64,000 bases of DNA. It comes from Treponema denticola. Lineage in GTDB: Bacteria > Spirochaetota > Spirochaetia > Treponematales > Treponemataceae. Of this stretch, positions 34,490 through 43,641 are shown piece by piece. The stretch's first letter is position 1. Each line of letters begins with the position of its first letter. The stretch covers positions 2,356,001 to 2,420,000 of the forward strand of contig NZ_CP038800.1 of NCBI RefSeq assembly GCF_024400535.1. Direction: 5' to 3'. The position numbers and the translations under genes are program-made. Under the pieces are notes generated by a model. That model saw nothing but the letters and a program-made list of their open reading frames with translations, was not told the DNA's origin and searched no databases.

Positions 34490-35677
34490 TTATTCGATAA
34501 TGTTAGTTACCTGACCCGAAGCAATAGTTCGTCCGCCTTCGCGAATAGCGAGTTTAAGACCTTGATCCATAGCTATGGGGTGAATAAGTTCACCGATAAT
34601 CTTTGTATTATCGCCGGGCTTAACCATGTCTGTTCCTTCAGGAAGGTTTACAGTTCCGGTAATATCGGTTGTTCTAAAATAGAACTGAGGTCTGTAACCT
34701 GAGAAGAAGGGACTGTGTCGTCCGCCTTCTTCTTTTGAAAGAACATAAATCTGAGCTTCAAATTTGGTATGAGGATGAATTGAACCGGGCTTGGCAAGAA
34801 CCTGTCCGCGTTCAACTTCTTTCTTTTCAATACCTCTCAAGAGAAGACCTACGTTGTCTCCTGCTTCACCCTGATCAAGAAGCTTGTTGAACATTTCGAT
34901 ACCGGTAACAACGGTTTTCTTTGTGGGCTTAATACCTACAATTTCAACTTCTTCGTTCATCTTGATAATACCGCGCTCGATTCTTCCTGTAACAACGGTA
35001 CCGCGGCCCTGAATTGTAAAGATATCTTCAATGGGGAGAAGGAAGGGTTTATCCGAATCGCGGACAGGATCCTTGAAGTAACTGTCCATTGTCTGGAGCA
35101 ATTCTTCGATGCAAGCCGTATCCTCTGCGGAAGCACCGTCCTGTAAAGCCTTAAATGCAGAACCCTTAATAATAGGAGTATCCTCAGGGAAGCCGTAAGA
35201 TGCCAAAGTTTCACGAACTTCTTCTTCTACCAAATCTACAAGTTCGGGATCATCAACAAGGTCAACCTTATTAAGGAAGACGATGATTGAAGGTACACCT
35301 ACCTGACGGGCGAGAAGCAAGTGTTCTTTTGTCTGAGGCATAACCGAGTCCGGAGCAGAAACTACAAGAATAGCACCGTCCATCTGAGCAGCACCGGTGA
35401 TCATGTTTTTAACATAGTCAGCGTGGCCGGGGCAGTCGATGTGTGCATAGTGTCTCTTATCGGACTGATATTCCAAGTGTCGGGTATTGATAGTAATACC
35501 GCGCTCTTTTTCTTCCGGAGCATTGTCGATCTCGTCATATTTTAGAAGCTTATCACCGTACTTCTTTGCACAATACGTAGTGATCGCTGCCGAAAGAGTG
35601 GTCTTACCATGGTCAACGTGACCGATGGTACCAACATTCATGTGAACTTTCGTTCTGTTAAATTTTTCCTTTGCCAT
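34490..35677 (-). CDS. tuf: Translation elongation factor Tu
   Basis: 395 residues. G-domain motifs GHVDHGKT (19-26), DCPGH and NKVD, then domains 2 and 3 ([32 protein letters not shown]). It delivers aminoacyl-tRNA to the ribosome. It stands first in the ribosomal transcript without rpsL, rpsG or fusA upstream. aggagg precedes the ATG, and a ~415-nt leader precedes that. Confidence 0.98.
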   Translation of the reverse strand: MAKEKFNRTKVHMNVGTIGHVDHGKTTLSAAITTYCAKKYGDKLLKYDEIDNAPEEKERGITINTRHLEYQSDKRHYAHIDCPGHADYVKNMITGAAQMDGAILVVSAPDSVMPQTKEHLLLARQVGVPSIIVFLNKVDLVDDPELVDLVEEEVRETLASYGFPEDTPIIKGSAFKALQDGASAEDTACIEELLQTMDSYFKDPVRDSDKPFLLPIEDIFTIQGRGTVVTGRIERGIIKMNEEVEIVGIKPTKKTVVTGIEMFNKLLDQGEAGDNVGLLLRGIEKKEVERGQVLAKPGSIHPHTKFEAQIYVLSKEEGGRHSPFFSGYRPQFYFRTTDITGTVNLPEGTDMVKPGDNTKIIGELIHPIAMDQGLKLAIREGGRTIASGQVTNIIE

Positions 35678-35846
35678 GAGATCCTCCTAAAAGACGTAGG
35701 CAAGTCTAATATTTCCCGCATTAAAAATGACGAGATTAAAAAGTTAACCGGTCTTTCGTAACCGAAAAACAAGCTTAACAAAGAAACAAACCGGAGAAAC
35801 ATAAGACAGTGATTAAAATCAGATAAGATTTAAGCATTTTCTTTAT

Positions 35847-35999
35847 TTAAAGAAAAAAGCTTTTTATCCACCGCCCATAGGTTTTCGGACAGCATTCGGA
35901 CCCACCTGATCACCTGTAAACCGTAACTCCGATGACTGGTTTGGCATCCTGCGAAGTTTTAAAGATTTCTTTCCTCATTTGCTTAAACAAGGACGGCAT
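35847..35999 (-). CDS. Small frame in the tuf leader, interrupted by UGA
   Basis: An ATG at 35999 with a purine-rich site (ggcagg) upstream opens a 29-codon frame (MPSLFKQMRKEIFKTSQDAK...VYR) that stops at UGA 35912-35910. The same frame continues 21 codons (SGGSECCPKTYGRWIKSFF) to TAA at 35847. It could be a leader peptide, chance coding, or a selenocysteine frame, since this organism decodes UGA as Sec in grdA. No homologue recognised. Confidence 0.3.
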
Positions 36000-36098
36000 C
36001 CGCCTGCCTAAAAGGCTTTACGGCAATGCAAAACTTCTAAAGAATACCGATTTAAAGCCCTTTTTAGGCCCTAAATCATAATTTCAATATCAGCGTTC

Positions 36099-36127
36099 CT
36101 TATACCATAAAGAATAAAAAATGTCAA
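36099..36127 (-). promoter_or_regulatory. Promoter of the tuf-ribosomal operon
   Basis: Minus strand TTGACA (36127-36122), 17-bp spacer, TATAAG (36104-36099). The start would lie near 36092, giving a leader of about 415 nt before tuf. The leader holds palindromes such as AAAAAGCTTTTT that could serve in attenuation. Confidence 0.75.
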
Positions 36128-36158
36128 TAGGAAAATCATTCATTTTATAAAAAACTCC

Positions 36159-36187
36159 TTGACATTAATTTACAAAAGTTTTAGAAT
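36159..36187 (+). promoter_or_regulatory. Promoter of the B12 uptake operon
   Basis: TTGACA (36159-36164), 17-bp spacer, TAGAAT (36182-36187). Transcription would start just before the riboswitch. Confidence 0.75.
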
Positions 36188-36207
36188 TACTTTACAATTT
36201 TCAAACC

Positions 36208-36362
36208 ATACAGGTGCCGAAATTCGGTTAAAAGGGAAGCACGGTGTAATTCCGTCACGGTCCCGCCGCTGTAAGAGACTAGTCTTTTTAAAATATGTCA
36301 CTCGGGAAATCGGGGAAGGCTTAAAAAGATGCTGAAACTCGAAGTCAGAATACCTGCCTGTA
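36208..36362 (+). promoter_or_regulatory. Cobalamin riboswitch
   Basis: The order of conserved blocks matches the AdoCbl aptamer: caggtgccg, then aaagggaagcacggtg, then ggtcccgccgctgtaa, then gaagtcagaatacctgcctg (the B12 box GCC-x-CTG pairing region). About 175 nt of expression platform follow before the ATG of the substrate-binding gene. It should switch off the uptake genes when B12 is plentiful. Confidence 0.93.
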
Positions 36363-36537
36363 AAGGACTAAGCCTTGTGCTTTACGAGCGATAAAGTACG
36401 GGACACTAAAGGAACTTATAGTATCTTTGTTTTCTCTATAGCTTAATAAGATCCCAAAAGTATCTTTGTACCCGCTGCATAAACTTATACCTTTTAGTTT
36501 GAAGCCGTAAAATAAACACACTATTTTTGGGGGAAGT

Positions 36538-37533
36538 ATGAAAAAGATTTTTTTTCGCTCAATGCTGCTATTATTGGCAGTTTCGTTTTTTTTAGGATGC
36601 AGTCCTAAGGAAGATCAATCACAAAATTCGGGCAAATCAATGCCTAAAATGGAAGGAGCCCATTATCCTGTAACAATTACCACATATAATTATGCGGGAG
36701 AACCTGTAGACCTTACATTTGAAAAAGCCCCGGAAAAGGTTGCCGCCTTTTACCAAAGCCCTATCGAAACAATGCTCGCCCTCGGTCTTTCCGATAAGCT
36801 TATTCTTGCAGTCGGGCTTGATGATCCGGTTAAAGACGAATTTAAAGAAGCTTTCAGCAAAGTGGATTACCGCGACAAGCGTCCTGAAAAAGAAGAAATT
36901 ATCGACATGGAACCGGATTTTATTTTTGCATGGACATCATTATTCGGTGAAAAGCGTTATGGAGATGTAAAATTCTGGCATGACAGAGGTACAAAAACCT
37001 ACATTTGGCAAAACTCAGGCTTAAAAAAAGAAGATGCTCTCGAAAACGAATATCAGGACATTCTCAATATAGGTAAAATTTTCAATGTAGAAGACAAAGC
37101 TCAAGAAATTGTCGATAAGATGAAAACTGAAATTGCCGCAGCAAAAAAACACGTCGAAGGCAAAACAAAGGTAAAGGCCATAATAATTGAAGTAGAAAAA
37201 GAAGGCCAGTACCGTGTTTATGGGGAAAGAACTATCGGCGGGCAAATTGCAATGCAGGTCGGTGCCGATCTTGTAGGTAAGGATAAAAAAGGAATAGGCA
37301 AGGAAGAACTAATCGAGCTTAATCCCGATGTTATCTTTACGGTTTACTTCGGCGACTATATTGAAAAAGACCAATCTATAGAAATGCTCACAAAAGATAA
37401 TGCTTTACAAAGCATAGCAGCACTTCAAAACAAAAAAGTTTTTCCGATTAATTTAAGTGAAGTTTATGCCAGCGGCATAAGAACCTATGACGGAATAAAG
37501 ACAATTATCTCAGGTTTATATCCTGACCTATAA
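36538..37533 (+). CDS. Cobalamin ABC transporter, substrate-binding lipoprotein (BtuF-like)
   Basis: 331 residues. Lipobox FLGC at Cys21. Two periplasmic-binding lobes of the helical-backbone class (MEPDFIFAWTSLFGEKRYGD; ELNPDVIFTVYFGDY). B12 as ligand is inferred from the upstream cobalamin riboswitch; siderophore-type family members look alike in sequence. gggggaag ribosome site. The permease begins 1 nt after its stop. Confidence 0.88.
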   Translation: MKKIFFRSMLLLLAVSFFLGCSPKEDQSQNSGKSMPKMEGAHYPVTITTYNYAGEPVDLTFEKAPEKVAAFYQSPIETMLALGLSDKLILAVGLDDPVKDEFKEAFSKVDYRDKRPEKEEIIDMEPDFIFAWTSLFGEKRYGDVKFWHDRGTKTYIWQNSGLKKEDALENEYQDILNIGKIFNVEDKAQEIVDKMKTEIAAAKKHVEGKTKVKAIIIEVEKEGQYRVYGERTIGGQIAMQVGADLVGKDKKGIGKEELIELNPDVIFTVYFGDYIEKDQSIEMLTKDNALQSIAALQNKKVFPINLSEVYASGIRTYDGIKTIISGLYPDL

Positions 37534-37534
37534 T

Positions 37535-38602
37535 ATGCAAAACAATAAAAACAAAGTGCTGAAAATAGTTTTTCTATCTTCAGCACTTCTTTTTCCTTTG
37601 GCGGGACTTTTAATTTCCATAGTTCTATCGGTAGGATTCGGAGCTGTACGCATAGCTCCCGCCGAAATCTTAAAAATCGCTCAATTTAAAATCTTAGGTG
37701 CCGGAAGCCTTGAAGGAATTAAAAAGTCGGCTATCGACATAGTTTGGATTGTCCGTATGCCTAGGATACTTTTAGCCTGTCTTACCGGAATGGGCTTAGC
37801 CGTAACCGGAGTTGTCATGCAGGCAATAGTACAAAACTCATTGGCAGACCCTTATATATTGGGCATTTCATCGGGAGCTTCTCTTGGGGCAACTCTTGCA
37901 ATCGCTTTGGGCGTGGGTGCAAAACTGGGGCCTAATTATGTAGGCTTGTGTGCCTGCTTTTCCGCCTTTGGAACAGCCTTAATCGTAATAAATGCCGCCA
38001 ACATAAAAGGCAGAGCCAATTCCGCAAAATTACTGATGGCCGGTATTGCCATAAGCACGATTTTTTCAGCCTTTTCTTCGTTTATAGTCTTTACTACAAA
38101 AAACAGGGAAGCTATAAGAAGCATTACCTTTTGGCTTATGGGAGGCTTCGGCGGAGCAAAATGGGAAAACCTCGGACTCCTTGCCGGAGTTATATTTTTA
38201 GGAATCTTCTTTTTTATGACACAATACCGCACCCTTAACCTGATGCTCCTCGGCGACAGCGTATCAATTACATTAGGAAAGGATTTGCATATTTACCGCC
38301 AAGTTTATCTTTTGATATGTTCCGCCATTGTAGGTTTTTTAGTATACAATGCAGGCATAATCGGCTTTATAGGCTTAATAATCCCGCACATTTCAAGAAT
38401 ATTTTGGGGAACAAATCATAAAAATATAATTCCGTCATCCGTACTGATAGGAGCCATAATTCTTATATGGGCAGACGTACTTGCACGCTCTGTTTCCAGC
38501 TTAGGTGAAATACCCGTAGGGGTTGTAATCTCTCTTATAGGTTCGCCGGTATTTTTATATTTATTGATAAATAAAGAATACGGGTTTGGAGGTAAAGCAT
38601 AA
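37535..38602 (+). CDS. Cobalamin ABC transporter permease (FecCD/BtuC family)
   Basis: 355 residues, about ten membrane helices. Family motifs: RMPRILLACLTGMGLAVTG, NSLADPYILGISSGASLGA, and GFIGLIIPHISRIFWG for the ATPase-coupling helix. It works as a homodimer with the downstream ATPase. Translation is coupled, with a 1-nt overlap. Confidence 0.92.
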   Translation: MQNNKNKVLKIVFLSSALLFPLAGLLISIVLSVGFGAVRIAPAEILKIAQFKILGAGSLEGIKKSAIDIVWIVRMPRILLACLTGMGLAVTGVVMQAIVQNSLADPYILGISSGASLGATLAIALGVGAKLGPNYVGLCACFSAFGTALIVINAANIKGRANSAKLLMAGIAISTIFSAFSSFIVFTTKNREAIRSITFWLMGGFGGAKWENLGLLAGVIFLGIFFFMTQYRTLNLMLLGDSVSITLGKDLHIYRQVYLLICSAIVGFLVYNAGIIGFIGLIIPHISRIFWGTNHKNIIPSSVLIGAIILIWADVLARSVSSLGEIPVGVVISLIGSPVFLYLLINKEYGFGGKA

Positions 38603-39363
38603 TGATTCTCGACATCAGCTCTCTTTCATTTAACTTCGGAAGCAAAAATATTTTAGCCGATATTGATCTTTCAATTAAAAACAACGGAATTGTAGGCATA
38701 ATCGATCCCAACGGTTCAGGAAAAAGCACCCTACTCAAATGTATATACCGAGTTCTTAAACCCAAAACCGGCACCATATTTATCGACGGTAAGAACATAA
38801 ATGACTATCAGTTTAAAGAAACGGCAAAAAAGATGGCTGTAGTTGCCCAGCATAATGACACCCATTTTGACTTTAACGTGCTTGAGATGGTTTTAATCGG
38901 CCGCTCGCCCCATAAAAAATTTATGGAGAGGGATTCAGCCGAGGATATTGAACTGGCGTACAAGTCTCTTGAACAAGTGAATATGAAAGATTTTGCCGAC
39001 CGCAATTTTTCAAGCCTGTCGGGTGGAGAAAAGCAAAGAATTATTTTAGCCCGTGCCTTAGTGCAAAACACGGATTGTTTAATCCTCGACGAGCCTACAA
39101 ACCATCTGGACATAAAACATCAGCTGCACTTTATGAGCCTTGCAAAAGATTTAAAAATAACCGTTATATCGGCAATCCATGATCTTAACATAGCTGCAAT
39201 GTATTGCGATAAAATATATGCTTTAAAAGAAGGACAAATTATCGCCTCAGGCAGTGTAAATGAGGTTATCACAGAAGAAGTAATTAAGACCTTATATGAT
39301 GTAGAAGCCAAAATCATTTATGATGAAGAAAAAAAGCCCCATGTAATATTTAAAAGTATTTAA
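38602..39363 (+). CDS. Cobalamin ABC transporter ATP-binding protein (BtuD/FhuC family)
   Basis: 253 residues. Walker A reads DPNGSGKST, signature LSGGEKQRI, Walker B CLILDEPTNHLD, H-loop SAIHD. The first Walker A glycine is Asp here, an unusual change at a position outside the core GKS. It completes the riboswitch-controlled importer. Confidence 0.92.
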   Translation: MILDISSLSFNFGSKNILADIDLSIKNNGIVGIIDPNGSGKSTLLKCIYRVLKPKTGTIFIDGKNINDYQFKETAKKMAVVAQHNDTHFDFNVLEMVLIGRSPHKKFMERDSAEDIELAYKSLEQVNMKDFADRNFSSLSGGEKQRIILARALVQNTDCLILDEPTNHLDIKHQLHFMSLAKDLKITVISAIHDLNIAAMYCDKIYALKEGQIIASGSVNEVITEEVIKTLYDVEAKIIYDEEKKPHVIFKSI

Positions 39364-39449
39364 CCGGCTTTTATCTTTTATCCAAACCTATACACTTTTT
39401 TTTATGAATATGATACACTGCATCCTTATTTCACATAAAAGGAGACTTT

Positions 39450-40925
39450 ATGCGCGCTTTTTTTAAGCTCTCTCCGGTCTTATTACTTGCAGGTTTGATG
39501 ATGATTTCAAACATAGAATCTTTTTCAAATGCCTTGGGATTTAAGCTGGACATTTTAATCATAGCCCCTATAGCGGTAATCTATGCTTCCATAGTCGCTA
39601 TGATAACCGAAAAATTCAAATTCAACGATATTTTAAACTCCGCCGTAGACAATGTTAAGGAAATGCAGCTGGTATTTTTTATCCTTATGTTTGCCTATGC
39701 GATGGCCGATGCCTTTATGTCTACAGGAGTCGGAGCCTCGATTATAACTTTAAGCCTAAACATAGGCATTTCCGCCAGAACAGTAGCCCTTGTTGCCTTT
39801 TTGGTTTCATCGGTATTGTCGGTTGCCACGGGAACCTCATGGGGAACCTTTGCAGCCTGTGCTCCTATCTTCTTGTGGATGACCCATATTTTAAATGGGA
39901 ACTTGGTTTTAAGCATTGCAGCTATTGCAGGCGGCTCATGCTTCGGCGATAACCTAGGCCTTATCTCGGACACAACGGTCGTAAGCTCAGGCATTCACAG
40001 GGTTGAAGTTACTCACCGTATGAAAAATCAGGGGCTTTGGTCTCTGGTGTGCTTGATTATAGCCGGAGGCTTATTTTTAATTGCAGGCTTAAGCCTCCCG
40101 GGAGATGCCGTAAGTCCGCAAAAAGCCATCAAAGCCATTCCCCAAGAAGTTTGGACAAAATTGGCTGAAGAAAAGCCGGTCGCAGTTGACCTTCTCAATC
40201 AGGTACAGCACGGAGTCCCCGTTTACATGGTAATTCCGCTCATTCTGGTTATAGGGATTGCCTTAAAAGGCTACTCTACCCTCCTTTGCCTTGGAGCAGG
40301 TATAGTTTCATGCTTTATCTTAGGCCGCTTTGCAGGAACGGTTTCAGGCCTTCTTGCCTTTTTTGACATAGTGTATAACGGCTTTGTAGGGGCCGGCTCG
40401 TGGGTTATCATAATGATGATGTGGGTCGCAGCCTTCGGCGGAATTATGTCGAAGATGGATGCCTTTAGGCCTCTATCAAACCTTGCCGTAAAACTTTCCC
40501 GAAATGTAAGACAGCTGATGTTCTGGAACGGTATTATCTCTTTATTAGGAAACGCAGCCCTTGCCGATGAAATGGCTCAAATAGTTACCGTCGGCCCGAT
40601 TATCCGAGACATCACGGAAGAAAACGTAGAAGGCGATGAAAAGGACCTTTATTCCTTAAAATTGAGAAACGCAACCTTCTCCTCAGCCCTCGGCATCTTC
40701 GGCTCCCAGCTGATTCCTTGGCATGTTTATTTAAGCTTTTTTATCGGCATCGCAGGCACGGTATATCCGCTTTACCAATTCAGTCAGACCCAGATAATAA
40801 AGTACAACTTTATGGCACATATCTCGGTCATAACCATTCTATTATTTACCCTGTTCGGTATCGACAGAATCTTCCCCAAATTCGGCATCGCAAGCGAACC
40901 GAAAGTAAGGTTAAAGAAAAAATAA
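39450..40925 (+). CDS. NhaC-family Na+/H+ antiporter
   Basis: 491 residues, 11-12 membrane helices. Family region VATGTSWGTFAACAPIFLWM and GGSCFGDNLGLISDTTV are characteristic of NhaC/arginine-ornithine-type antiporters. It exchanges Na+ or an amine for H+ at the inner membrane; exact substrate uncertain. ggaga ribosome site; own terminator downstream. Confidence 0.85.
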   Translation: MRAFFKLSPVLLLAGLMMISNIESFSNALGFKLDILIIAPIAVIYASIVAMITEKFKFNDILNSAVDNVKEMQLVFFILMFAYAMADAFMSTGVGASIITLSLNIGISARTVALVAFLVSSVLSVATGTSWGTFAACAPIFLWMTHILNGNLVLSIAAIAGGSCFGDNLGLISDTTVVSSGIHRVEVTHRMKNQGLWSLVCLIIAGGLFLIAGLSLPGDAVSPQKAIKAIPQEVWTKLAEEKPVAVDLLNQVQHGVPVYMVIPLILVIGIALKGYSTLLCLGAGIVSCFILGRFAGTVSGLLAFFDIVYNGFVGAGSWVIIMMMWVAAFGGIMSKMDAFRPLSNLAVKLSRNVRQLMFWNGIISLLGNAALADEMAQIVTVGPIIRDITEENVEGDEKDLYSLKLRNATFSSALGIFGSQLIPWHVYLSFFIGIAGTVYPLYQFSQTQIIKYNFMAHISVITILLFTLFGIDRIFPKFGIASEPKVRLKKK

Positions 40926-40932
40926 AAGCAAA

Positions 40933-40972
40933 AAAAGCTGCACTGAGGGTAAAACACAGTGCAGCTTTTTAA
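40933..40972 (+). terminator. Rho-independent terminator after the NhaC gene
   Basis: aaaagctgcactg pairs with cagtgcagctttt (13 bp, 40933-40945 with 40957-40969), followed by T. A-rich on its left, so it could also serve the minus-strand brnA. Confidence 0.9.
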
Positions 40973-40994
40973 ATGTAGTTATGCTTTATAAAAT

Positions 40995-41264
40995 CTATAA
41001 TTGACTTACAGGACAGCCATTTTGCCTTGCCCAACGCAGAACCTCGTTCATGCGTTTTTGATAACCTTTTACACCGGAGCTTTGAAGCCAGGCTAAATTA
41101 TCCAAATCTATTCTAAACGATACGGCTTTTTTTAAAGGTTTCCAATTTTTTAGATGACCTTCCAAAAAATCTTTTTCGGTAAGTTCAGGAATTTCTGTAA
41201 AATCTATGTTTTTACGTAATTCTTCAATTCTATTAGTTGTAAAATTGTTTGCACCATTTTTCAT
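40995..41264 (-). CDS. brnA: BrnA-family antitoxin, orphan
   Basis: 89 residues. The C-terminal ribbon-helix-helix AVSFRIDLDNLAWLQS...GYQKRMNEVLRWA is the BrnA signature. BrnA binds DNA and neutralises BrnT. Here the toxin gene upstream is reduced to its last ~40 codons, so only the antitoxin remains intact. Confidence 0.85.
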   Translation of the reverse strand: MKNGANNFTTNRIEELRKNIDFTEIPELTEKDFLEGHLKNWKPLKKAVSFRIDLDNLAWLQSSGVKGYQKRMNEVLRWARQNGCPVSQL

Positions 41265-41358
41265 AAAGTTTTTCCTCCTCTTTTGTAGAGATACGGGCAG
41301 ATATAATTCTTATACGTTCCCGCTCCGTATAACTTGAAACACCTAAGTCTACATTCTT
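41234..41358 (-). pseudogene. BrnT toxin remnant (C-terminal part only)
   Basis: The frame overlapping brnA by 31 nt reads VSSYTERERIRIISARISTK...EKLYEKW, which matches the end of BrnT toxins (RGERIRIISARKAT). A stop codon (41361-41359) lies directly upstream in frame and the N-terminal ~50 residues with the active site are gone. Seen directly: truncation. Inferred: loss of toxicity. Confidence 0.8.
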
Positions 41359-41441
41359 TTATTTTCATAAAGAGTATGCTGATTATACTTATTGTAATAC
41401 CTTTTCACAATTATTAAAAACTATTAAATTTTTAAGCAAAC

Positions 41442-41511
41442 AAAAAAAGCGGTGCAGCTGCAAAAATGCTCCATTTTAAAGAATGGGGTCATTCTTGCAT
41501 TACCGCACCGC
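41442..41511 (-). terminator. Terminator of the grdA transcript
   Basis: On the minus strand GCGGTGC...GCACCGC forms the outer stem of a long hairpin and is followed by a T-run (plus-strand a's 41442-41448). Lies 50 nt after grdA. Confidence 0.75.
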
Positions 41512-41563
41512 CGACTAACACGAAAGAAGCTTAGGGTTTAAAACCCATAAGCTCCGAAAGGCA

Positions 41564-42037
41564 TTACAGGAATTTGCAGCCTTTATTTCGGTATTCCGAA
41601 ATTTCCGCGATAATAGCATCGACGTCCATAACCATTTCCATCATGCTTACCTGCTCTTCATAGACCGCAGGGTCTATTTGGCTCTTAATTTCCGGTTCTG
41701 CCACGTGATAGCACAAGAGTCCCAACGAGACTCCAGCCAACGGACCTGCAAAAGTCGGGTCGCCTACTGTAACAGTTTCGCAGGCTAAACCTGAAGATTC
41801 AGCTTCAGCACCGCCCAAAAGAACAATTACGTTCTCAGGACCGTATTTTTCAGCTAATTCTTTGACTCGCTTTTGGTTTTCCAAGTCCATTGCTCCTGCG
41901 CTTGTTCAGACAAAGCATTCGGTTGCAGCATATACAACCTCAGCACCTGCCGATTCTGCACAGAGCTTAATAGCCTCCCCGGGAACGCCGTCTCTGTCAC
42001 CAATGATGATGACTTTTTTGGTTTTCAAATCAACCAT
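41564..42037 (-). CDS. grdA: Glycine reductase complex protein A, selenoprotein
   Basis: 157 residues counting one selenocysteine encoded by UGA at 41908-41906 (Sec44). The context CFV-Sec-TSAGAMD is the GrdA signature; the protein runs on through [20 protein letters not shown] to the family's end. GrdA carries the carboxymethyl-selenoether intermediate in Stickland glycine reduction to acetyl phosphate. Reading without Sec would give only the 108-residue fragment after UGA. It sits beside thioredoxin and thioredoxin reductase that re-reduce the complex. A bacterial SECIS hairpin is expected just after the UGA. Confidence 0.95.
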
Positions 42038-42063
42038 AGCATCCTCCTAGGATAAATTTTTTT

Positions 42064-42100
42064 AAGGCAGGATAACCTGCCTTACGGTTTATTAAACCGT
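42064..42100. repeat. Two adjacent small hairpins between trxA and grdA
   Basis: aaggcagg/cctgcctt (8 bp, 4-nt loop) and acggttt/aaaccgt (7 bp, 3-nt loop), 64 nt after trxA. They may stabilise mRNA ends or tune expression of grdA relative to trxA. Confidence 0.6.
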
Positions 42101-42163
42101 ATCTTTAAAAAGCCGTAAAAAAACTAATCGTCCTTTTTCCGGCTTAAAAGATTAAAACCAAAG

Positions 42164-42481
42164 TTAGATATATTTTTTTACCATCTCTTCGATTTGACCA
42201 ATGGTCAAATCACTTCCGGTAACGCTGTCTTTTCGCTCTCCGTCAACATAGATGAGCATTGTAGGAAGACCTAAAACCTGCTCTTTCATGGCAACGCGTC
42301 TTGCACCGTCAATATTGAATGAGCAAAACTTTGCCTTTCCGGCATGGCGTTCTGCCATTGCGTGAACATCCGGCATTAATTGTTTACAGGGAACGCATCC
42401 GTCCGACCAAAAATCTACAAAGGTTACGCCCTTTGACTGATGAACTTCTTGTTCAAAATTTTCTTTTGTCAATTCAATCAT
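42164..42481 (-). CDS. trxA: Thioredoxin of the glycine reductase locus
   Basis: 105 residues, thioredoxin fold with active site GCVPC (Cys29, Cys32) in place of the usual WCGPC, and LGLPTMLIYVDGE with the cis-Pro. The WC/GP replacement is typical of glycine-reductase-linked thioredoxins in amino-acid fermenters. It passes electrons from TrxB to the Grd complex. Confidence 0.9.
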   Translation of the reverse strand: MIELTKENFEQEVHQSKGVTFVDFWSDGCVPCKQLMPDVHAMAERHAGKAKFCSFNIDGARRVAMKEQVLGLPTMLIYVDGERKDSVTGSDLTIGQIEEMVKKYI

Positions 42482-42510
42482 TTTTTTCTCCTATAATAAT
42501 GCGATGTTTT

Positions 42511-42574
42511 GTACCTTTGGTACAAAACTCGATAGATAAACAGTGAGGCTGAATTCCTGCCGAACTGTTTATCG
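42511..42574. repeat. Hairpins between trxB and trxA
   Basis: ttttgtacc/ggtacaaaa is a 9-bp stem with ttt loop, followed by gataaacagt ... actgtttatc, a 10-bp stem around a ~24-nt loop. Located in the trxB-trxA gap; role unknown, possibly processing or partial termination. Confidence 0.6.
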
Positions 42575-42581
42575 TATCTCC

Positions 42582-43535
42582 TTATTTTTTCATAGCCATC
42601 TTGGCTTTGATATCGTCGATATAGTGGCCTGCCCAGATACCGGCAAGAGCACCGTCGGCAGCAGCTGTAACAACCTGACGTGATTCTTTTTGAATAACAT
42701 CGCCTACGCCGTAAATACCGGGTACGTTTGTTTCCATTTTTCCGTTTGTGAGGATGTAGCCGTTTTCATCAAGGTCTACCAAGCCCTGAATAAAGGCTGT
42801 CTGAGGATTGTGTCCGATAAATACGAATACTCCTTCTGTATCGAATTTGGAAGTTTCGCCTGTCTTTGTATCCTTTAAGATAACACTGTCTACAAGGCCG
42901 TCTCCGCAAACTTCTTCAACAACGGCATTCCATTTAAAGGCCATTTTGGGGTTGGCAAAAGCCTTTTCCTGAATGGATTTTGCAGCTCTAAGCTCATCCC
43001 TTCGGTGAACGATAGTTACCTTGTCGGCAAATTTTGTAAGATACATAGCTTCTTCAACAGCAGAGTCTCCGCCGCCGATAACTACGATTTCGCACTCTTC
43101 AAAGAAAGCACCGTCACATGTTGCGCAGTATGAAACACCCTTGCCCCAGTGCTCTTTTTCGCCCTTACAGCCGAGCTCTCTGGCACTTGCACCTGTTGCA
43201 ACAACAACAGCCAAGCATTCATACTTTACGCCGTCACTTCCGTGAACAATGCGCGTAGGTGAATTGGGAACAAGTTCGATTTTTTCGGCCCTTGCTCTTT
43301 TGAATTCAACACCGAATTTTTCGGCATGTTTTTTAAAGGCTTCGGTCAGAGCAGGACCTGAAGATTCGGGGAAACCGGGGTAGTTTTCGATTTCTTCAGT
43401 GATATAGCACTGTCCGCCTTGATTGGGCTTTTCTTCAAGAATAACCGTCTTTAATTTTGAACGGGCTGCATAAATTCCTGCGGCCATACCGCCGGGACCG
43501 CCTCCAATTATAACCAAATCATATTTTTCTGACAT
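42582..43535 (-). CDS. trxB: Thioredoxin reductase (NADPH, FAD)
   Basis: 317 residues. FAD motif GGGPGGMAAGIYAAR, redox-active CATC (SYCATCDGAFF), NADPH motif GGGDSAVEEA, and C-terminal GVFVFIGHNP...GIYGVGDV. First gene of trxB-trxA-grdA; supplies electrons from NADPH. aggagg ribosome site. Confidence 0.95.
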   Translation of the reverse strand: MSEKYDLVIIGGGPGGMAAGIYAARSKLKTVILEEKPNQGGQCYITEEIENYPGFPESSGPALTEAFKKHAEKFGVEFKRARAEKIELVPNSPTRIVHGSDGVKYECLAVVVATGASARELGCKGEKEHWGKGVSYCATCDGAFFEECEIVVIGGGDSAVEEAMYLTKFADKVTIVHRRDELRAAKSIQEKAFANPKMAFKWNAVVEEVCGDGLVDSVILKDTKTGETSKFDTEGVFVFIGHNPQTAFIQGLVDLDENGYILTNGKMETNVPGIYGVGDVIQKESRQVVTAAADGALAGIWAGHYIDDIKAKMAMKK

Positions 43536-43641
43536 AAAGTCCTCCTAAATATCTCTGGTTAAATATACCAGTTTTTTCTATTTTAATCAAGATATGTATC
43601 TAAATTATGGAAGAACTTAGAATGACTGAAATTCCTTTCAC

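Noticed and set aside
35690-36090. tRNA, 6S, tmRNA or SRP RNA in the tuf leader
   Set aside because: I could not form a cloverleaf, find the SRP core sequence, a tmRNA tag or the closing stem of 6S RNA.
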